DNA of 64,000 nucleotides from Codonopsis lanceolata (GCA_013146195.2 CM028381.1:52886099-52950098), one strand, 5' to 3'. Numbered from the stretch's first letter, positions 46,330 to 57,590 are shown. Translations and numbers: made by a program. Notes: a model not told the origin generated them from the sequence alone.

Positions 46330-47835
46330 ATTTCTTCAAGTGATCTGCATGCCATGGATGTTTCAATTCGTCTCCATCCTCTGTTCGTAACATATTAGTG
46401 CCTTCTTTAACAATTCTAGTAATCTGAAAAGGCCCTTCCCAATTCGGCGAGAGTTTCCCCTACTCAGCTCGATGGCCTGTTGCTTCAATCTTACGGAGGA
46501 CCTAGTCGCCCACAGCAAATGACCGGCCACGAACCCTTTTATCGTGGTGGGCCTTTGCTCGCTGCTTGTAATTGGCCATTCTCATCTTAGCCTCTAGCCG
46601 CTTTTCCTCTAACAGATCCAGATCAGCTGACCGAGCTGCCTTATTGGACTCAGCGTGATAGTGCGAAACTCTATGATTAGGCACATACATTTCCACGGGA
46701 GCCATAGCCTCGGACCCATAAGCCATGGAAAAAGCCGTCTCTCCAGTTGGACCCCTAGTTGTTGTTCTAACCGCCCACAAAGCCGAAGGCAATTCATCGA
46801 CTCATCTTCCTGCCTTATCCTCCAAATTTCGTTTAAGGACATGCAAGACTTACTTATTTGCGACCTCAGCCTGCCCATTGCCTTGAGGATATGCCACCGA
46901 CGATTGTCAATGTTTCACTCGCATCTGCTCGCATGCTTTAGTAAACTTTTTAGAAAATTGGGTCCCATGATCAGATACGATTGCTCGTGGGACACCGAAT
47001 CGACACCAAATTTGCTCGTGAACAAAATCAATAACATTAACTTCACTGATGGTCGCTAGAGGCTTAGCTTCCACCCACTTGGTGAAGTAGTCCACCGCTA
47101 CCATTGCATACTTAAACTTTGACCGAGCTACTGGAAACGAGCCAATGAAATCTATCCCCCACATATCAAATGGCCACGAAGCAACAACGGGAGTCTGCTC
47201 GGTAGAAGGCAATCGTGGTATGTCTGCATAACGTTGACACTTCTCACACCGATTTAACGTACATTTCAAAGATCTCGCCTCAAAGTTATCCAATAAAACC
47301 TTGCCAAAACTTTTTCTGCTAATGACCTTTGACCGTGATGACCTTCCACGTTTGCCTTCATGTATCTCTCCCAAAATACCTTCGCCATTGCCGCACGGTC
47401 GCACACACCTCAACAGAGGCCGGGTGTAAGATCGCCTGTAAAGTATGTTGTCCAAGATAACATATCGAAATGATCGCTCGAATAGTTCCGCTTTTTTCCT
47501 CGCCCTCAGCAAGGTCCCTCGCCGATGTAGCCTTCGATCATCTATCCAACATTTTGAAGCCGACTCAATGTCCATGATCACCTCCTTTTCTATAACAGGA
47601 ACCTTCAAATGCTCGATCATAACTCCCGGATGCAAAGATTGAATTTCATCTTCAGCCATCTTGGACAAATAATCAGCTCGCATGTTATCCTCACGAGCAA
47701 TTCGCACCAATTCCCAATAATCAAAATCCTTTAAGATTCAAAATCCTTCACCATCGCGCAGTAACGAACCAGGACTGGATGATGAACCGCATAGTCACAT
47801 CTAACTTGGTTTACCACCAACTGGGAAAGTTAGAC
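46330..47835 (-). pseudogene. Tat-type gypsy pol: RNase H end and integrase
   Basis: On the minus strand, RNase H remnants (SQLVVNQVRCDYAV, WELVRIAREDNMRADYLSKM) lead into 47710-46907. The integrase zinc region (CEKCQRYADIPRLP) and catalytic core (PFDMWGIDFIGSFPVARSKF, AVDYFTKWVEAKPLA and FGVPRAIVSDHGTQFSKKF) follow. A stop after MRVKH and frame changes lead to 46792-46502 (ALWAVRTTTRGPTGETAFSM, YGSEAMAPVEMYVPNHRV, LDLLEEKRLEAKMRMANYKQ, KRVRGRSFAVGD), the C-terminal domain typical of Tat/Retand integrases. The integrase inserts the element copy into the chromosome. Confidence 0.88.
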
Positions 47836-47841
47836 CAAATC

Positions 47842-48530
47842 TTTATTGTTAACAATAGTGAAAATCGTGTAGGCCGAGGTAGAGGCAGACCCAGGAGAGT
47901 TCCTAATGAACCTGAGGCGGAGTTGCCACCTCCACCACCGAATCCAGTAGGCATGAATGCTCAGATGGCAGATTTGTATCGCCGCATGACAGAGTTTATG
48001 ACCGAAATGGCTCAGATAGGTCAAGGTCAGACTCCACCGCCAGAACCGAATGCGAGAGTATCGCCACCAAGGAATGAAGTTATACCTGAAGCAAGAGTGC
48101 GAAATAATGCTATCTTGGAGAGGTTCTTGAAAATGAAGCTTCCATCATTTGAAGGAGAATCGGATGCTAGTATGGCCGAGTTATGGCTAAAGGACTTGAA
48201 GAAGATCTTTTGCAGCCTCGACCTGCATGATGGAGGAGAAGGTCGTGTTAGCGTATAAAGTTGAGAGGAGCCGCCAATCATTGGTGGGAGGTTCTACAGG
48301 CTAGTGGGAGTTGAAACGAATGGCTCAAGTATGGCCTAACTTTGAGATGGAGTTTAGGGCTTCTTACGTGCCTGTTGTGGTTAGACAACGACGAGAGAAA
48401 GAGTTCCAGGATTTGGAGCAGGGAACCATGTCTGTAGCTCAGTATTCTGCTAAGTTCACTGAATTATCCCGTTATTGTGCACATCTGGTGCCAGATGAGA
48501 GACACATGACTCATAAGCTCGTGAAGGGTA
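47842..48530 (+). pseudogene. Gag fragment of a different gypsy element, inverted within the Tat pol
   Basis: The + strand reads NNSENRVGRGRGRPRRVP, then a Pro-rich linker, MADLYRRMTEFMTEMAQIGQ, FLKMKLPSFEGESDASMAE and LWLKDLKKIFCSLDL. A frameshift near 48250 is followed by EMEFRASYVPVVVRQRREKE, FQDLEQGTMSVAQYSAKFTE and LSRYCAHLVPDE. This is the gag core of chromovirus-type (Del/Tekay-like) gypsy elements. It ends at VKG where the Tat RT sequence resumes on the other strand. It replaces the RT core of the host element. Confidence 0.8.
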
Positions 48531-49351
48531 ATGTATCTCCTCGATTATATCTGCATTAAGCAGCTTCTCAACCTCCTCCTTAATCGCCTGATCTTTCTCC
48601 ACAGTAAATCTCCAGTCAGCCGAATTGGCAAAAGCGGGATCCACATTAAGTTGATGCAAGGCCACAGTTTCACTCACCCCTTGCATGTCTTCTGGCCTCC
48701 AAGCAAAAACATCCAAGCTGTCTTGTAACTGCTTGATTAAACTCGCTCGAGCCTCCACCGTCAAAGCCTTGCCTATTTTTATTTTCTGCTCAGGATAGGC
48801 AGAATTTATGACCACCTCCTCGAGCTCGGCCCCGAGTCAGAACTCGGCTCATCTCGCATTTGGAGTGTATCACACTCCACCTTCTCCTCTTCCTCAGCTC
48901 GATCCTCAACCGCATCAAGCTGATCTACCTCCATGTCTTCGACTTGTTCTATCAATCCTCCCAACGTCAATGTCGGCAAAGGATTACCAAGACTTTCTTC
49001 AAAACTTGCTGGATCCAAACTTGCGTCATTTTGCTGTGCAACTTGCTCCTCCGACATTAATGTCGGCGAAGAGCTAATGTTCTCGCTACTAGTCTGGATC
49101 ACAGACAGACTTTTATCAACCTCATGCTCGTCCTGCTCCCCTGACTTCAATGTCGGTAAAGAGCTAGCATTCACCTCAGGGTCTTCATGCACCATGGCGA
49201 CTACTGATGGCCCCACATTCACGTGAGATGTTTCCTTAGTACTGACAGTTATTTTCTGCTCGCCGTCCTCCAAAGTCAACTTCTGTTTCTTTCGCTGGCT
49301 ATCGCGCACATACTCGAGCACTGCCCGGGGCTGACTCCTCATTACTCCCAC
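48527..49351 (-). pseudogene. Tat-type gypsy pol: linker and RT N-terminus only
   Basis: 49351-48806 is an acidic linker (EEEEKVECDTLQMRDEPS). A frameshift near 48815 leads to 48815-48527: VINSAYPEQKIKIGKALTVE, LDVFAWRPEDMQGVSE and FTVEKDQAIKEEVEKLLNAD, ending in IIEEIHYP. These are the residues just before the RT palm. The palm with its YxDD box is missing, replaced by the inverted gag fragment. Confidence 0.82.
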
Positions 49352-49354
49352 TCC

Positions 49355-49813
49355 CTAATCGGTGTAAAACTTGGCCCGTTGGTGTGGGATTGATGCCACC
49401 ATCTGGAACTTAGTCATACTTGGTACACCCAAGATAATGTTATAGGGAGACTTTAAATCGATCACCATGAAAGTGATCTTCTCAACTCGTGTCCTGCTAC
49501 CTTCGCCAATGAACACCTCTAATTCGACCGTACCCTTAACCGACACCTTATGGTTAGTAAATCCTTCCAAAGTCCCAGGATATGGCCTTAGTCGATCATC
49601 GCTCAGCTCCAATCCCTGGAAGCAGGAGTAATACATCACATCACGACAAACACCTGTGTCAACCAGAATTCTGTGAACGACCCAGCCATCCACCAGGGCC
49701 GAAACGATTAAGGATTGCTCGCCCGCCACATTACTCGCCAACTCGCTGCGAGTAAATTGTATAGCCTCCTCTCCAGCCTGCAAAGCAGCAGGTCGATCCG
49801 CCACTTTTGACAA
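49355..49813 (-). pseudogene. Tat-type gypsy aspartic protease
   Basis: This retains the active site IDTG type as RILVDTGVCRDVMYY and the flap/C-terminal signature YNIILGVPSMTKFQMVAS, both standard for Tat-lineage proteases. It ends with YTD and a TAG at 49355-49357, after which the same frame continues. The junction to gag (49814-49920; APSIRGVINVIMDE is visible in another frame) contains a frameshift. The enzyme processes Gag-Pol in the particle. Confidence 0.85.
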
Positions 49814-49920
49814 AGAATAATTTGTTTTCCGAGCTGGGTCGGAGTGGGCTCTTCATCCATTATCACATTAATCACCCCTCTGATCGATGGGGCATCTCTC
49901 ATGGGTGCATTCCCCCTATT

Positions 49921-51717
49921 TCATCCATCTCTCTTGAAGCGGTCCAACCGCCCTTCATTAATTAACTTCTGAATGGCCTTCTTCAACGGCCAACATTCCT
50001 CAGTGGTGTGCTCATAATCATCATGGTAGGCACACCTCTTCATCTTATCCCGAGCATCAGTCGTCCCTGGATTCATGTGAGGTGGGTTAGGAAGCTCATC
50101 TCTTACTTCGTACATGATATCCTCGCGCAATGTGTTGAGCGGGGTAAGATCTGCTTCTCGAAGGAATTCTCTTGGCCGATCGTATCTCGATTTGCCCTTG
50201 TTATATCCTCCACCCCCTGTTTGTCCATTCCCCTTGGAATTTCCAGCAGCTTCACTACTCTCTTTCTTCTTTTCCTTTTTTGTCGTCTCCCCGGCACACC
50301 ATTTTTGAGCTCGCATGAGCATTTCTGCCTGCGTTTTTGGCTCTCGCATTCTCAATTCTGATCGCAATCCACCCTCACCTTCAAGCAAGCCTGTTTCAAA
50401 GCATAGGGTTACCTCCTGCTCGGTCAACCCTGGGACCTGCTCCAGCACCTTGGTGAATCGCTCTAGATAACTCGCAGTGGACTCATGTGCTCCCTGCTTA
50501 ACCTTCGACAAGTCAGCCCTTGTCTTTGCCAATGTGCACGCGGTGCCAAAATCTGCCATAAATTTTGCTCGCAAAGCTCCCATCCATGCCAAGGCTTTCC
50601 CTTGCAATGCGCCAATGAAAGCTCTAATCTTTAAGGCCTCATCTGAAGTTACTAGACCAATTTGCGATTCAAAGGACATCAACCAATCCCTTGCCTTTGT
50701 TTTGCCCGTGTATTCCTTAATGTTTGGGAATATGAGCCCTTGTGCTGGCGGAGCATTTTCAATCTAGGGCGCTAACAGGCTGGCTGACGTGCCCAAAAAA
50801 TTTCCATCCAGAGCCTTTCCTTGTTCCCAGGCCTCCATACGACGTTTCAGCTCTTCAAAATCTTGCATGTTTATGGTTGTAGGCAAACCACCCCCGGGCT
50901 GAGGCTGTACCACAAGGATAGGAAGGACCTGTGGGGGACCCATAGCTCCAACGGCTTGAGTTACCCCCACGGCCTGCGCCACCTGGACCTGAGGGACCCC
51001 AGCGAGCTGAACAGCTGGTGCAGCTGATTGATGCAAATCTTTCTTTTCTTGAGAACGATGCCCTTGAGATCTCCTGGGAGACGGAGTTCTATGTCGGCGA
51101 GCATAAGATCCTCTTGGTGACGGGGAACGACGACTATGAGCACGTGGCCGTCGGGGCAAAGGTGAACGGAGCCTGCAAGCATGAGATCTTCGCAGGGAAG
51201 GTGATCGCCAACGGCAACGAGATTGTGCTGAATCATCCCCAACTCGTGGTCCCAATCGCGAGTGAACGCTAGGTACAACCCGATGGCTTGCCTTACTCCC
51301 TTCTAGCTGATCGCGTCCCTTTGATCCCTGTGCTCGTGGCTGAGAAGGAATGATCAAGGGATTCATCTGATTACCCCCAGTACGAGAAACACCCGCTGAC
51401 AAAGCCGGCAAAGGATCCACTTCAATGGGAAAAGGTGGCTTACCCATTGCAATCAACTGTAGATTAAGTTGATGCATTTGGCCCAGATATATAGCCTTTT
51501 GACGCAGTGCTTCCTCCCTAAACTCATGTGCCAGGCCCACGACTGCCACAACGCTCCTTGCCAAAGAATCCATTCCACGTATTTGGTTGAGCTGATGACG
51601 GGCATCATGCGGTGGAGGAGCATTGTTCCCAGCCAATTGATTAAGACTAGGAGTCGGTTGCACCTCTTCCCGACGACTTCCACTGCCACCATTAATGCCA
51701 TTCTCCGCCATTATCAA
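49921..51717 (-). pseudogene. Tat-type gypsy gag with Arg/Ser-rich domain
   Basis: This is one frame of about 598 codons with a single TAG at 50764-50766. The order is MIMAENGINGGSGSRREEVQ; a Leu/Ala helix region (ARSVVAVVGLAHEFREEA); an Arg/Ser-rich stretch at roughly residues 170-225 (RRSPSPRGSYARRHRTPSPR); a hydrophobic Val/Gln/Pro region; after the stop, the retrotransposon gag core (IKEYTGKTKARDWLMSFESQ, KVKQGAHESTASYLERFTKV and TLCFETGL); a Lys/Gly-rich linker; and the terminal CAYHDDYEHTTEECWPLKKA (CHC-type knuckle). It forms the particle shell and binds RNA. It is otherwise unusually intact. Confidence 0.88.
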
Positions 51718-51773
51718 AGCTCACAATAGACAATTACCAAATCACAAAAAACTACTACCGCAAAAACTATCGT

Positions 51774-51791
51774 TTCCCGGCAATGGAACCA
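51774..51791 (-). other. Primer-binding site of the Tat-type element
   Basis: The minus strand TGGTTCCATTGCCGGGAA lies two bases inside the LTR end. It resembles the tRNA-Asp-type site TGGCGCCGTTGCCGGGGA with four differences, a primer commonly used by Tat-lineage elements. Confidence 0.6.
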
Positions 51792-51793
51792 AC

Positions 51794-52426
51794 TGATGCG
51801 TCCAAAATCTTCTGGATGCACTGGATCAGTCCAATCAGGATATTTGGCTTTCAACGTATCCGCAAAACCTTGAAGCCCAACTCTGCAAATAAGATGATCA
51901 ACTTAGTGAACTGGCGGGGACACTCCTGCAAAGGCCTCGTAAGAATTAGTACAAAACTTAGCAAGTGTGTGAATAATTCAGCAGAGTTTTGGCTTGAGAG
52001 TAAAAATCACATACCTTTCCCCATCATTTTCCAGGGATTTTATAGTTGCCGAAGAGCATAACTGCTCATAACCGCTCATAACTGCCCATAAATGTTCATA
52101 AGTGCCAACTAACCTTCATGGCATTAATGGCAGGCATAATAACTACCCCATTAATTATCCCATTAACTCCAACGGCTAAATGGAGAATTATCTGGACATA
52201 ATCGTCCTCAACTGCCAGCGAGCATGACACATCATGCCCGTTTCATATACATGCCCGCTGATCCAGCCCCCAGCTCGATTACATCTCTTGCTCGCCAAAG
52301 ACCAAGGTTTTGCCCGAAATACGAAAGAATTGTTCCATCCTTTCCTCGTAACTTTGACTTTTAGATGCTCGCAAACTGGCAATGAGAGTCACGTGCCAAA
52401 AACATGACTCACGGCTTGGGCCTATT
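51794..52426 (-). mobile_element. Tat-type LTR (5' LTR part), left arm of a palindrome
   Basis: The minus-strand LTR end is GGACGCATCA at 51794, directly beside the primer-binding site. A minus-strand TATAAAA is at 52038-52044. The arm is closely similar, inverted, to 52756-53386. Beyond 52426 similarity to the other arm stops; the LTR start could not be fixed. Confidence 0.8.
52056..52107 (-). promoter_or_regulatory. Five 10-bp phased repeats upstream of the Tat LTR TATA box
   Basis: CATAACTGCT, CATAACCGCT, CATAACTGCC, CATAAATGTT and CATAAGTGCC follow one another with no spacer (CATA at 52057, 52067, 52077, 52087, 52097). On the transcribed orientation three units contain C(A/G)GTTA, the core of plant MYB sites, and they stand just upstream of TATAAAA. 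The other arm keeps four units at 53077-53115. Confidence 0.65.
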
Positions 52427-52755
52427 GGGCCGAGCAGCTCAGTAGGAAGGGTTCGATTTTTATATCGCTAAGTAACCGTCGTTTGGGGAAATCCTCATCA
52501 TTGCAGCTCAGGGATCGAGGTCGCATTTAATGTTGCATGGGGAAGTGCGCTTGTGTAAGTGCACGGGCGGCGGGCGATGGCTCGCATCTCTAAAAAACTT
52601 TTTAGCTGCCTTCCACCCTCAATTTCCAACTGAAAGCGACTCGGTGTACTTGCGGAGGCCCATGTTTTGGAAATGACTTGATTGGGAAATTTGTTCTCCT
52701 CCTCCCTTCGAGCATGAATACTCGATAAACAAGGAGTAGGGGGCTCTTGCTTTCA
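52427..52755. other. Spacer between inverted LTR arms
   Basis: This is unique sequence between the palindrome arms. It may hold the remaining U3 parts of the two LTRs in opposite orientation (for example AGGAGTAGGGGGCTCTTG near 52734). No gene is visible. Confidence 0.5.
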
Positions 52756-53386
52756 AATAGGCCCAAGCCGTGAGTCACGTTTTTGGCACGTGACTTTCAT
52801 TGCCAGTTTGCGAGCATCTAAAAGTCAAAGTTACGAGGAAAGGATGGAACAGTTCTTTCGTATTTCGGGCAAAACCTTGGTCTTTGGCGAGCAAGAGATG
52901 TAATCGAGTTGGGGGCTGGATCAGCGAGCATGTATATGAAACGAGCATGATGTGTCATGCTCGCTGGCAGTTGAGGACGATTATGTCCGGATAATTCTCC
53001 ATTTAGCCGTTGGAGTTAATGGGATAATTAATGGGGTAGTTATTATGCCCGTCATTAATGCCATGAAGGTTAGTGGGCACTTATGAACATTTATGGGCAG
53101 TTATGAGCGGTTATGGCAACTATAAAATCAGAAAATGAAAATGGGAAAGGTATGTGATTTTTACTGATTTTTACTCAAGCCAAAACTGCTGAATTATTCA
53201 CACACTTGCTAAGTTTTGTACTAATTCTTACGCGGAGGCCTTGCTGGAGTGTCCACGCCTAGTTCACGGTTGATCATCTTATTTGAGTTGATCATCTTAT
53301 TTGGAGTTGGGCTTCATGGATACATTGAAAGCCAGGTATCCTGATTGGACTGATCCAGTGCATCCAGAAGATTTTGGACGCATCAC
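52756..53386 (+). mobile_element. Tat-type LTR fragment, right arm of the palindrome
   Basis: This is the inverted counterpart of 51794-52426, ending GGACGCATCA at 53386. TATAAAA lies at 53121-53127 with four phased repeats upstream. No primer-binding site follows; the next bases are CTATATAAG and a 25-bp block shared with 47842-47866. Confidence 0.8.
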
Positions 53387-53512
53387 TATATAAGATTTTC
53401 ACTATTGTTAACAATAAAAGAAATTATTTTTAGCTAATGGCTAGAAAATGAAAAGTTTCAAGTCAAGTGATCTGAAAGCTTGAGAATTCAACAATATCAA
53501 AAGTTGGGTAAT

Positions 53513-55090
53513 GTGATACATCTCTTCAATTGATAATAACATAAAAATTATTTTATCTAAAGACTTTTATAATCAATATCTATTTCTAAATAATGTGGGA
53601 TGCATTTCTTTATAACCAATGTGAGATACATTATCTATAAACATTTAAAACAAATATCAATTTCCTAACCAATGTGAAATACATCTTTTCTATTGGCAAT
53701 AAGTATTTGATAAAAAGACTTTTAATACATATATCATTTTCTAACCAATGTGGAATACATTTCACCATTTAGTAATAATAGTAGAAGTTTTTTATCTTAA
53801 AAAAATCTTAAACCAACATCTCTTTCTATATAATGGGATACATCTTTTCTCTTATCTTCTATTGATGATAAAAGTATATGTTTTTTTTATCTAAAAACTT
53901 TTAAAATTAACATCACTTTTTAAGCAATGTAGAATATATATTTTTTATTGATAATAATAGTAATTCAAAACCAACATCAATTTATAGGAAATGTGTGATA
54001 TATCTTTTCTATTGCTAATAATCGTAAAAGTCTTTTATTTAATCTAAAATAATTTAAAATCAACATTAATTTCTAACCAATGTGAGATATACATCTTCTA
54101 TTGGTAATAATGGTAGAAGTCTTGTATCAAAAGACTTTTAAAATCAACATCACTTTCTAACCAATGTATGATACATCTTTTCTATTGATAATTAATAATC
54201 GTATTTTTAAAACCAACATCAATTTCTAATCAATGTGGGATACATCTTTTAGGATACGGGATACATATTTTCTATTGTTAGTAATAGTAAAATATTTTGT
54301 AACCAATGTGAGATACATCTATTGTAAGAGTGAAAGTCTTTAGTCTAAAGACTTTAAAATCTAACTTTTCTTTTTAAATAATGTGATATATATCTCTTTT
54401 ATTGGTAATAAGAATAGAAGTCTTTTACATAAGACTTTCAAAACTAACATTTAAAAAAAAAATGTAAGATACATCTCTTCTATGGTGATAGAAGTCTTTT
54501 ATCAAAAGAATTTTAAAACCAACATCAATTTATAATCAATATGAAATACATCTCTACTAATATTACCATTAGAAGAGATGTTTCTTATATTGGTTATAAA
54601 TTGATGTTAGTTTTAACAGTCATTAGAAGTCTTTTATCTTAAAACTTTTGAAACCAACATCATTTTCTAAGGAATGTGGGATATATTTATTTATTATTAT
54701 TAATAATAGAAATATTTTATTTTTAAACTTTTGAAATCAACATTATTTTCTATCTAATGTGAGATACATATTTTCTATTGTTAGTAAAAGAACTTTATCT
54801 AAAAACTTTTAAACTAAAATAATTCTGTGTAACCAATGAGGAATAAATCATTTTTATTGATAAGATTTTGCCTAAGGAATTTTAAAGCTAACATCAACTT
54901 CTAACAATTGAGAACATATATATTTTTTGTTAGTTTAGTAAAAGTCATTTATTTAAATACTTTTTAAACCAACATCAATTTTCAACTAATGTTTGTTAAA
55001 TTACTTTTATTGGTAATTATAATAGAGATGCATCTTACATTGGTTATAAATTAATGTTGATTTTAGAGATCGTTAAAGTAATCATCTAAT
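53513..55090. repeat. Minisatellite of about 75-85-bp hairpin monomers
   Basis: The recurring order is AACCAATGTGAGATACATC, TTTTCTATTG.TAATAA, AGTCTTTTATC, TAAAGACTTTTAAAA, CCAACATCA.TTTC. Copies are spaced mostly 75-85 bp but are diverged and sometimes shortened. Most lie in one orientation; isolated units are flipped near 54545-54620 and 55010-55075. Each monomer carries its own inverted repeat AAGTCTTTTA/TAAAAGACTT. No gene lies within. Confidence 0.8.
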
Positions 55091-55149
55091 ACTTGTTGAA
55101 AAATTAGTGTTTTTAGTGAAAAAAATTAGTTAGGTAGGAACAAGGGTTT

Positions 55150-55400
55150 TGACAATAGCAATAACCCTTAGGCCCTCCTTCTCGCTCGATGTCGTATGAA
55201 CTCGAATTGCTGCCATGAAATACCTTTGAAGCTGCTGCCTTCTTCACCTTTTTTTTTGTGGCAGCCGCGTCTCACAAGCTTGGAGTAGTTTCTTAGTCAA
55301 CCGTTGTACCTCACGTCGCACGCTTCGCATTTCTTGGTTGAACCATGCTCCATTGTCTCCCATGATCGTCCATGAAGTTGGAATCCGTGGATGACTTCGC
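55150..55400 (-). pseudogene. Start of a gypsy gag, truncated
   Basis: Inside the primer-binding site, the minus strand opens with MGDNGAWFNQEMRSVRREVQ and RLTKKLLQACETRLPQ, a polar N-terminal helix like those of plant gypsy gag proteins. It loses frame in an A-run and ends in the repeat array. It is too short to classify. Confidence 0.5.
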
Positions 55401-55410
55401 TCTGATACCA
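55401..55410 (-). other. Primer-binding site, initiator tRNA-Met
   Basis: The minus strand reads TGGTATCAGA followed by GCGAAG, two bases inside the LTR end. Confidence 0.8.
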
Positions 55411-55412
55411 CT

Positions 55413-56774
55413 TGATGCGTATGCGGAAGCTTGAATCACCGAACCTGTTCCAGCTTTTTTGGACAGCCCTATGGCTGAACCAACAACCCAAAAACAGCCT
55501 GTAATTCTCCCCAAAACTACCACAAAAACACACCCAAACTCTCTAAAAATCTGCCACAAAATATGAAGCTTCTTTTGTGAATTAAAACTCAAAACCCCAA
55601 CTGCATGTAATCATTTTTTATACCTTAAGACCTGCTCCAACCCGCCAACAACTACAGCCCCAAACATTTTGTTTTGAACAGGATTTTTCCTTACCAAAAT
55701 AGCTAACTAATTACCAACCAAACTCCCCTTAACAAACCCTATTACTCGCCTAATTAAAGCAGGATTTAGACTGCCCAAACAACCACCCAATTCCAGCCAA
55801 TACCCACGCACAAAAGCTGCTCGCCTTGATGGAGAATAGGCTGCCATGAACAACAAAAAGAAAAGAGAAATATAGAAGGGATAGATCGGCTTCACCGGAC
55901 AAACTTCACTCGCTTGTCGTAAAGAATGCCGTTTGATTAATCTCACTAGGCTTCACTCCCCTTGAAAGAGAAATCGAAGAAGAACGAACTCGTCCTTTGC
56001 TCAATGTTTTTCACAACCAAAATCTGTCGTATATTAATGAAGGAAAACACCTTAAAAAGGCTTTACAAATTGGTCCTAAATCTAATTGGAAAAAAGACGC
56101 CTAATCTTGCATGAAAAGTAAACCTATACTAGTATTTAAAACAAACTACTTCCTAACCAATTTAAATAAGAATAGGAAACTAATGAATTTAGGAACTAAA
56201 CAATAAAAGACATGTGGCAGATTTATTTCCTAAGTTAACTAATCCTTGGGGAACAAGGACTTTGGTGGTGAAGTTGCAGGCTGCCTTTTGCCGCTTTATT
56301 GTGTAGCAACCCTCTTCCATGCGTCCATCAAATGCCATGCCCCTTGTTCAGCCCTTTTTCCTTGTAGTCCATCCAATGCAAAGCTTTCGGTGTCCATACA
56401 CGAGCCTTCCTCCCAAGCAATCAACCACACTCTTTTCGTGACAAAGCCCTTACTAACCCATTCGGGTTCAATCCACTTAATCAACCCCATTAATCCAGCC
56501 GCCTTTATTTGCAAGCCTTGTACCCGTATCACAAATCCTCCCGAAACAGCCCATGTGTATTTTGTGCTAAGGACCCAACCAAGTCCATTATGTCCAGTCC
56601 CCGACCTTGAACTTCTCCCTATCTTGTCTATCCAGCCCGTGTCCTTTTTTTTTTATTCTTTCCATCCATGTTTTAAACCCCTAATCCACTTCCCTTTGGT
56701 TAAGAGTGCACCCACCGTAAGCTATCTTTGGTCCGACTTCCTCTTTAGAGATGTAGACCCCCATACACGCATCA
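55413..56774 (-). mobile_element. 5' LTR of a truncated retrotransposon (1362 bp)
   Basis: The LTR ends form a perfect 8-bp inverted pair: TGATGCGT at 55413-55420 and ACGCATCA at 56767-56774. A primer-binding site abuts the left end, so it is a minus-strand 5' LTR. Internal short ORFs are not convincing. Its internal region is cut after about 260 bp and no 3' LTR is seen. It splits the minisatellite arrays. Confidence 0.78.
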
Positions 56775-56787
56775 GTGCTCCTCACCA

Positions 56788-56790
<3 letters not shown>

Positions 56791-56820
<30 letters not shown>
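56791..56820. repeat. (AT)n microsatellite
   Basis: A short perfect AT run just outside the LTR. Confidence 0.95.
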
Positions 56821-56826
<6 letters not shown>

Positions 56827-57590
56827 ATTACATAAGTAAACATTAAAACAAAAAGAAGGTGTTGCTTCAATTACATTTTTTACTTTTTTTTTTCCTCCTA
56901 AGGGGGGCATGGGAAGGGAAATTACATTTTTTACTTATTTAAACAATATTATTAATATTACTTTTAAACTTATATAGGCTTAATTCTCAATTTGATCACC
57001 ATAATTTCACCAAGATTCCATTAATCTCACTCTACTAATTATTTTCACACTTTAATCATTGTAATTAATAAGTACATTCAATAAAGTCACTAAAGTCATT
57101 TCCGCTCGTTATGTTGATCGGTAATCTTGAATAGAACCAAAACTCCCTTACTAATGTTAAGGGTATTTCATTTTAAATGTTAATGGTCAAGCGATCAAAC
57201 TAAAATACCATTTCATGCTTGCTCCAGTCTCCAGTACCCCAAATCTCTCCTTACTCTCTCTCTAAAATCCACTCAAATCTTCACCATCAAAAAAATTAAC
57301 CAAAAAACTTCCCACAAATCACCATTGTGACTCTTCATTCAATCTCTCTCTTGGGCCACTCCTCTGTCTCTCTTTCTCTTGGTCGGAAACCTATTAATAC
57401 TCGTTCAACAACTTGTTTTTGGACAATTTTCGTTAGTGAAAAAACGTTAAGTCAGACACACTTAAGTTTGGCCCTATGTAGCTATTTGACACAAATGACA
57501 TAATCAGGTACCAAATTGAAAAAAAAAATTTATGTTGGGTAGCGATCTGGGATTGGGGGTACACTTTGGGGGGACATTTGTAATTTGGCC
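56821..57590. other. Unassigned spacer
   Basis: No gene was found. A CT-rich part near 57240-57390 looks like a plant gene or element leader, but no ORF follows. Confidence 0.5.

Noticed and set aside
50008..50767. Long + strand frames opposite the Tat gag
   Set aside because: They are shadows of the gag reading frame, which has clear family motifs on the minus strand.
52188..52994. Near-identical 64-codon frames on opposite strands (52188-52382 and 52800-52994)
   Set aside because: Their similarity only reflects the inverted LTR arms; the frame lies in U3 sequence and has no protein features.
56246..56839. A 197-codon + strand frame
   Set aside because: It runs antisense through LTR sequence and into an AT microsatellite; the composition is Pro/Ser/Leu without motifs.
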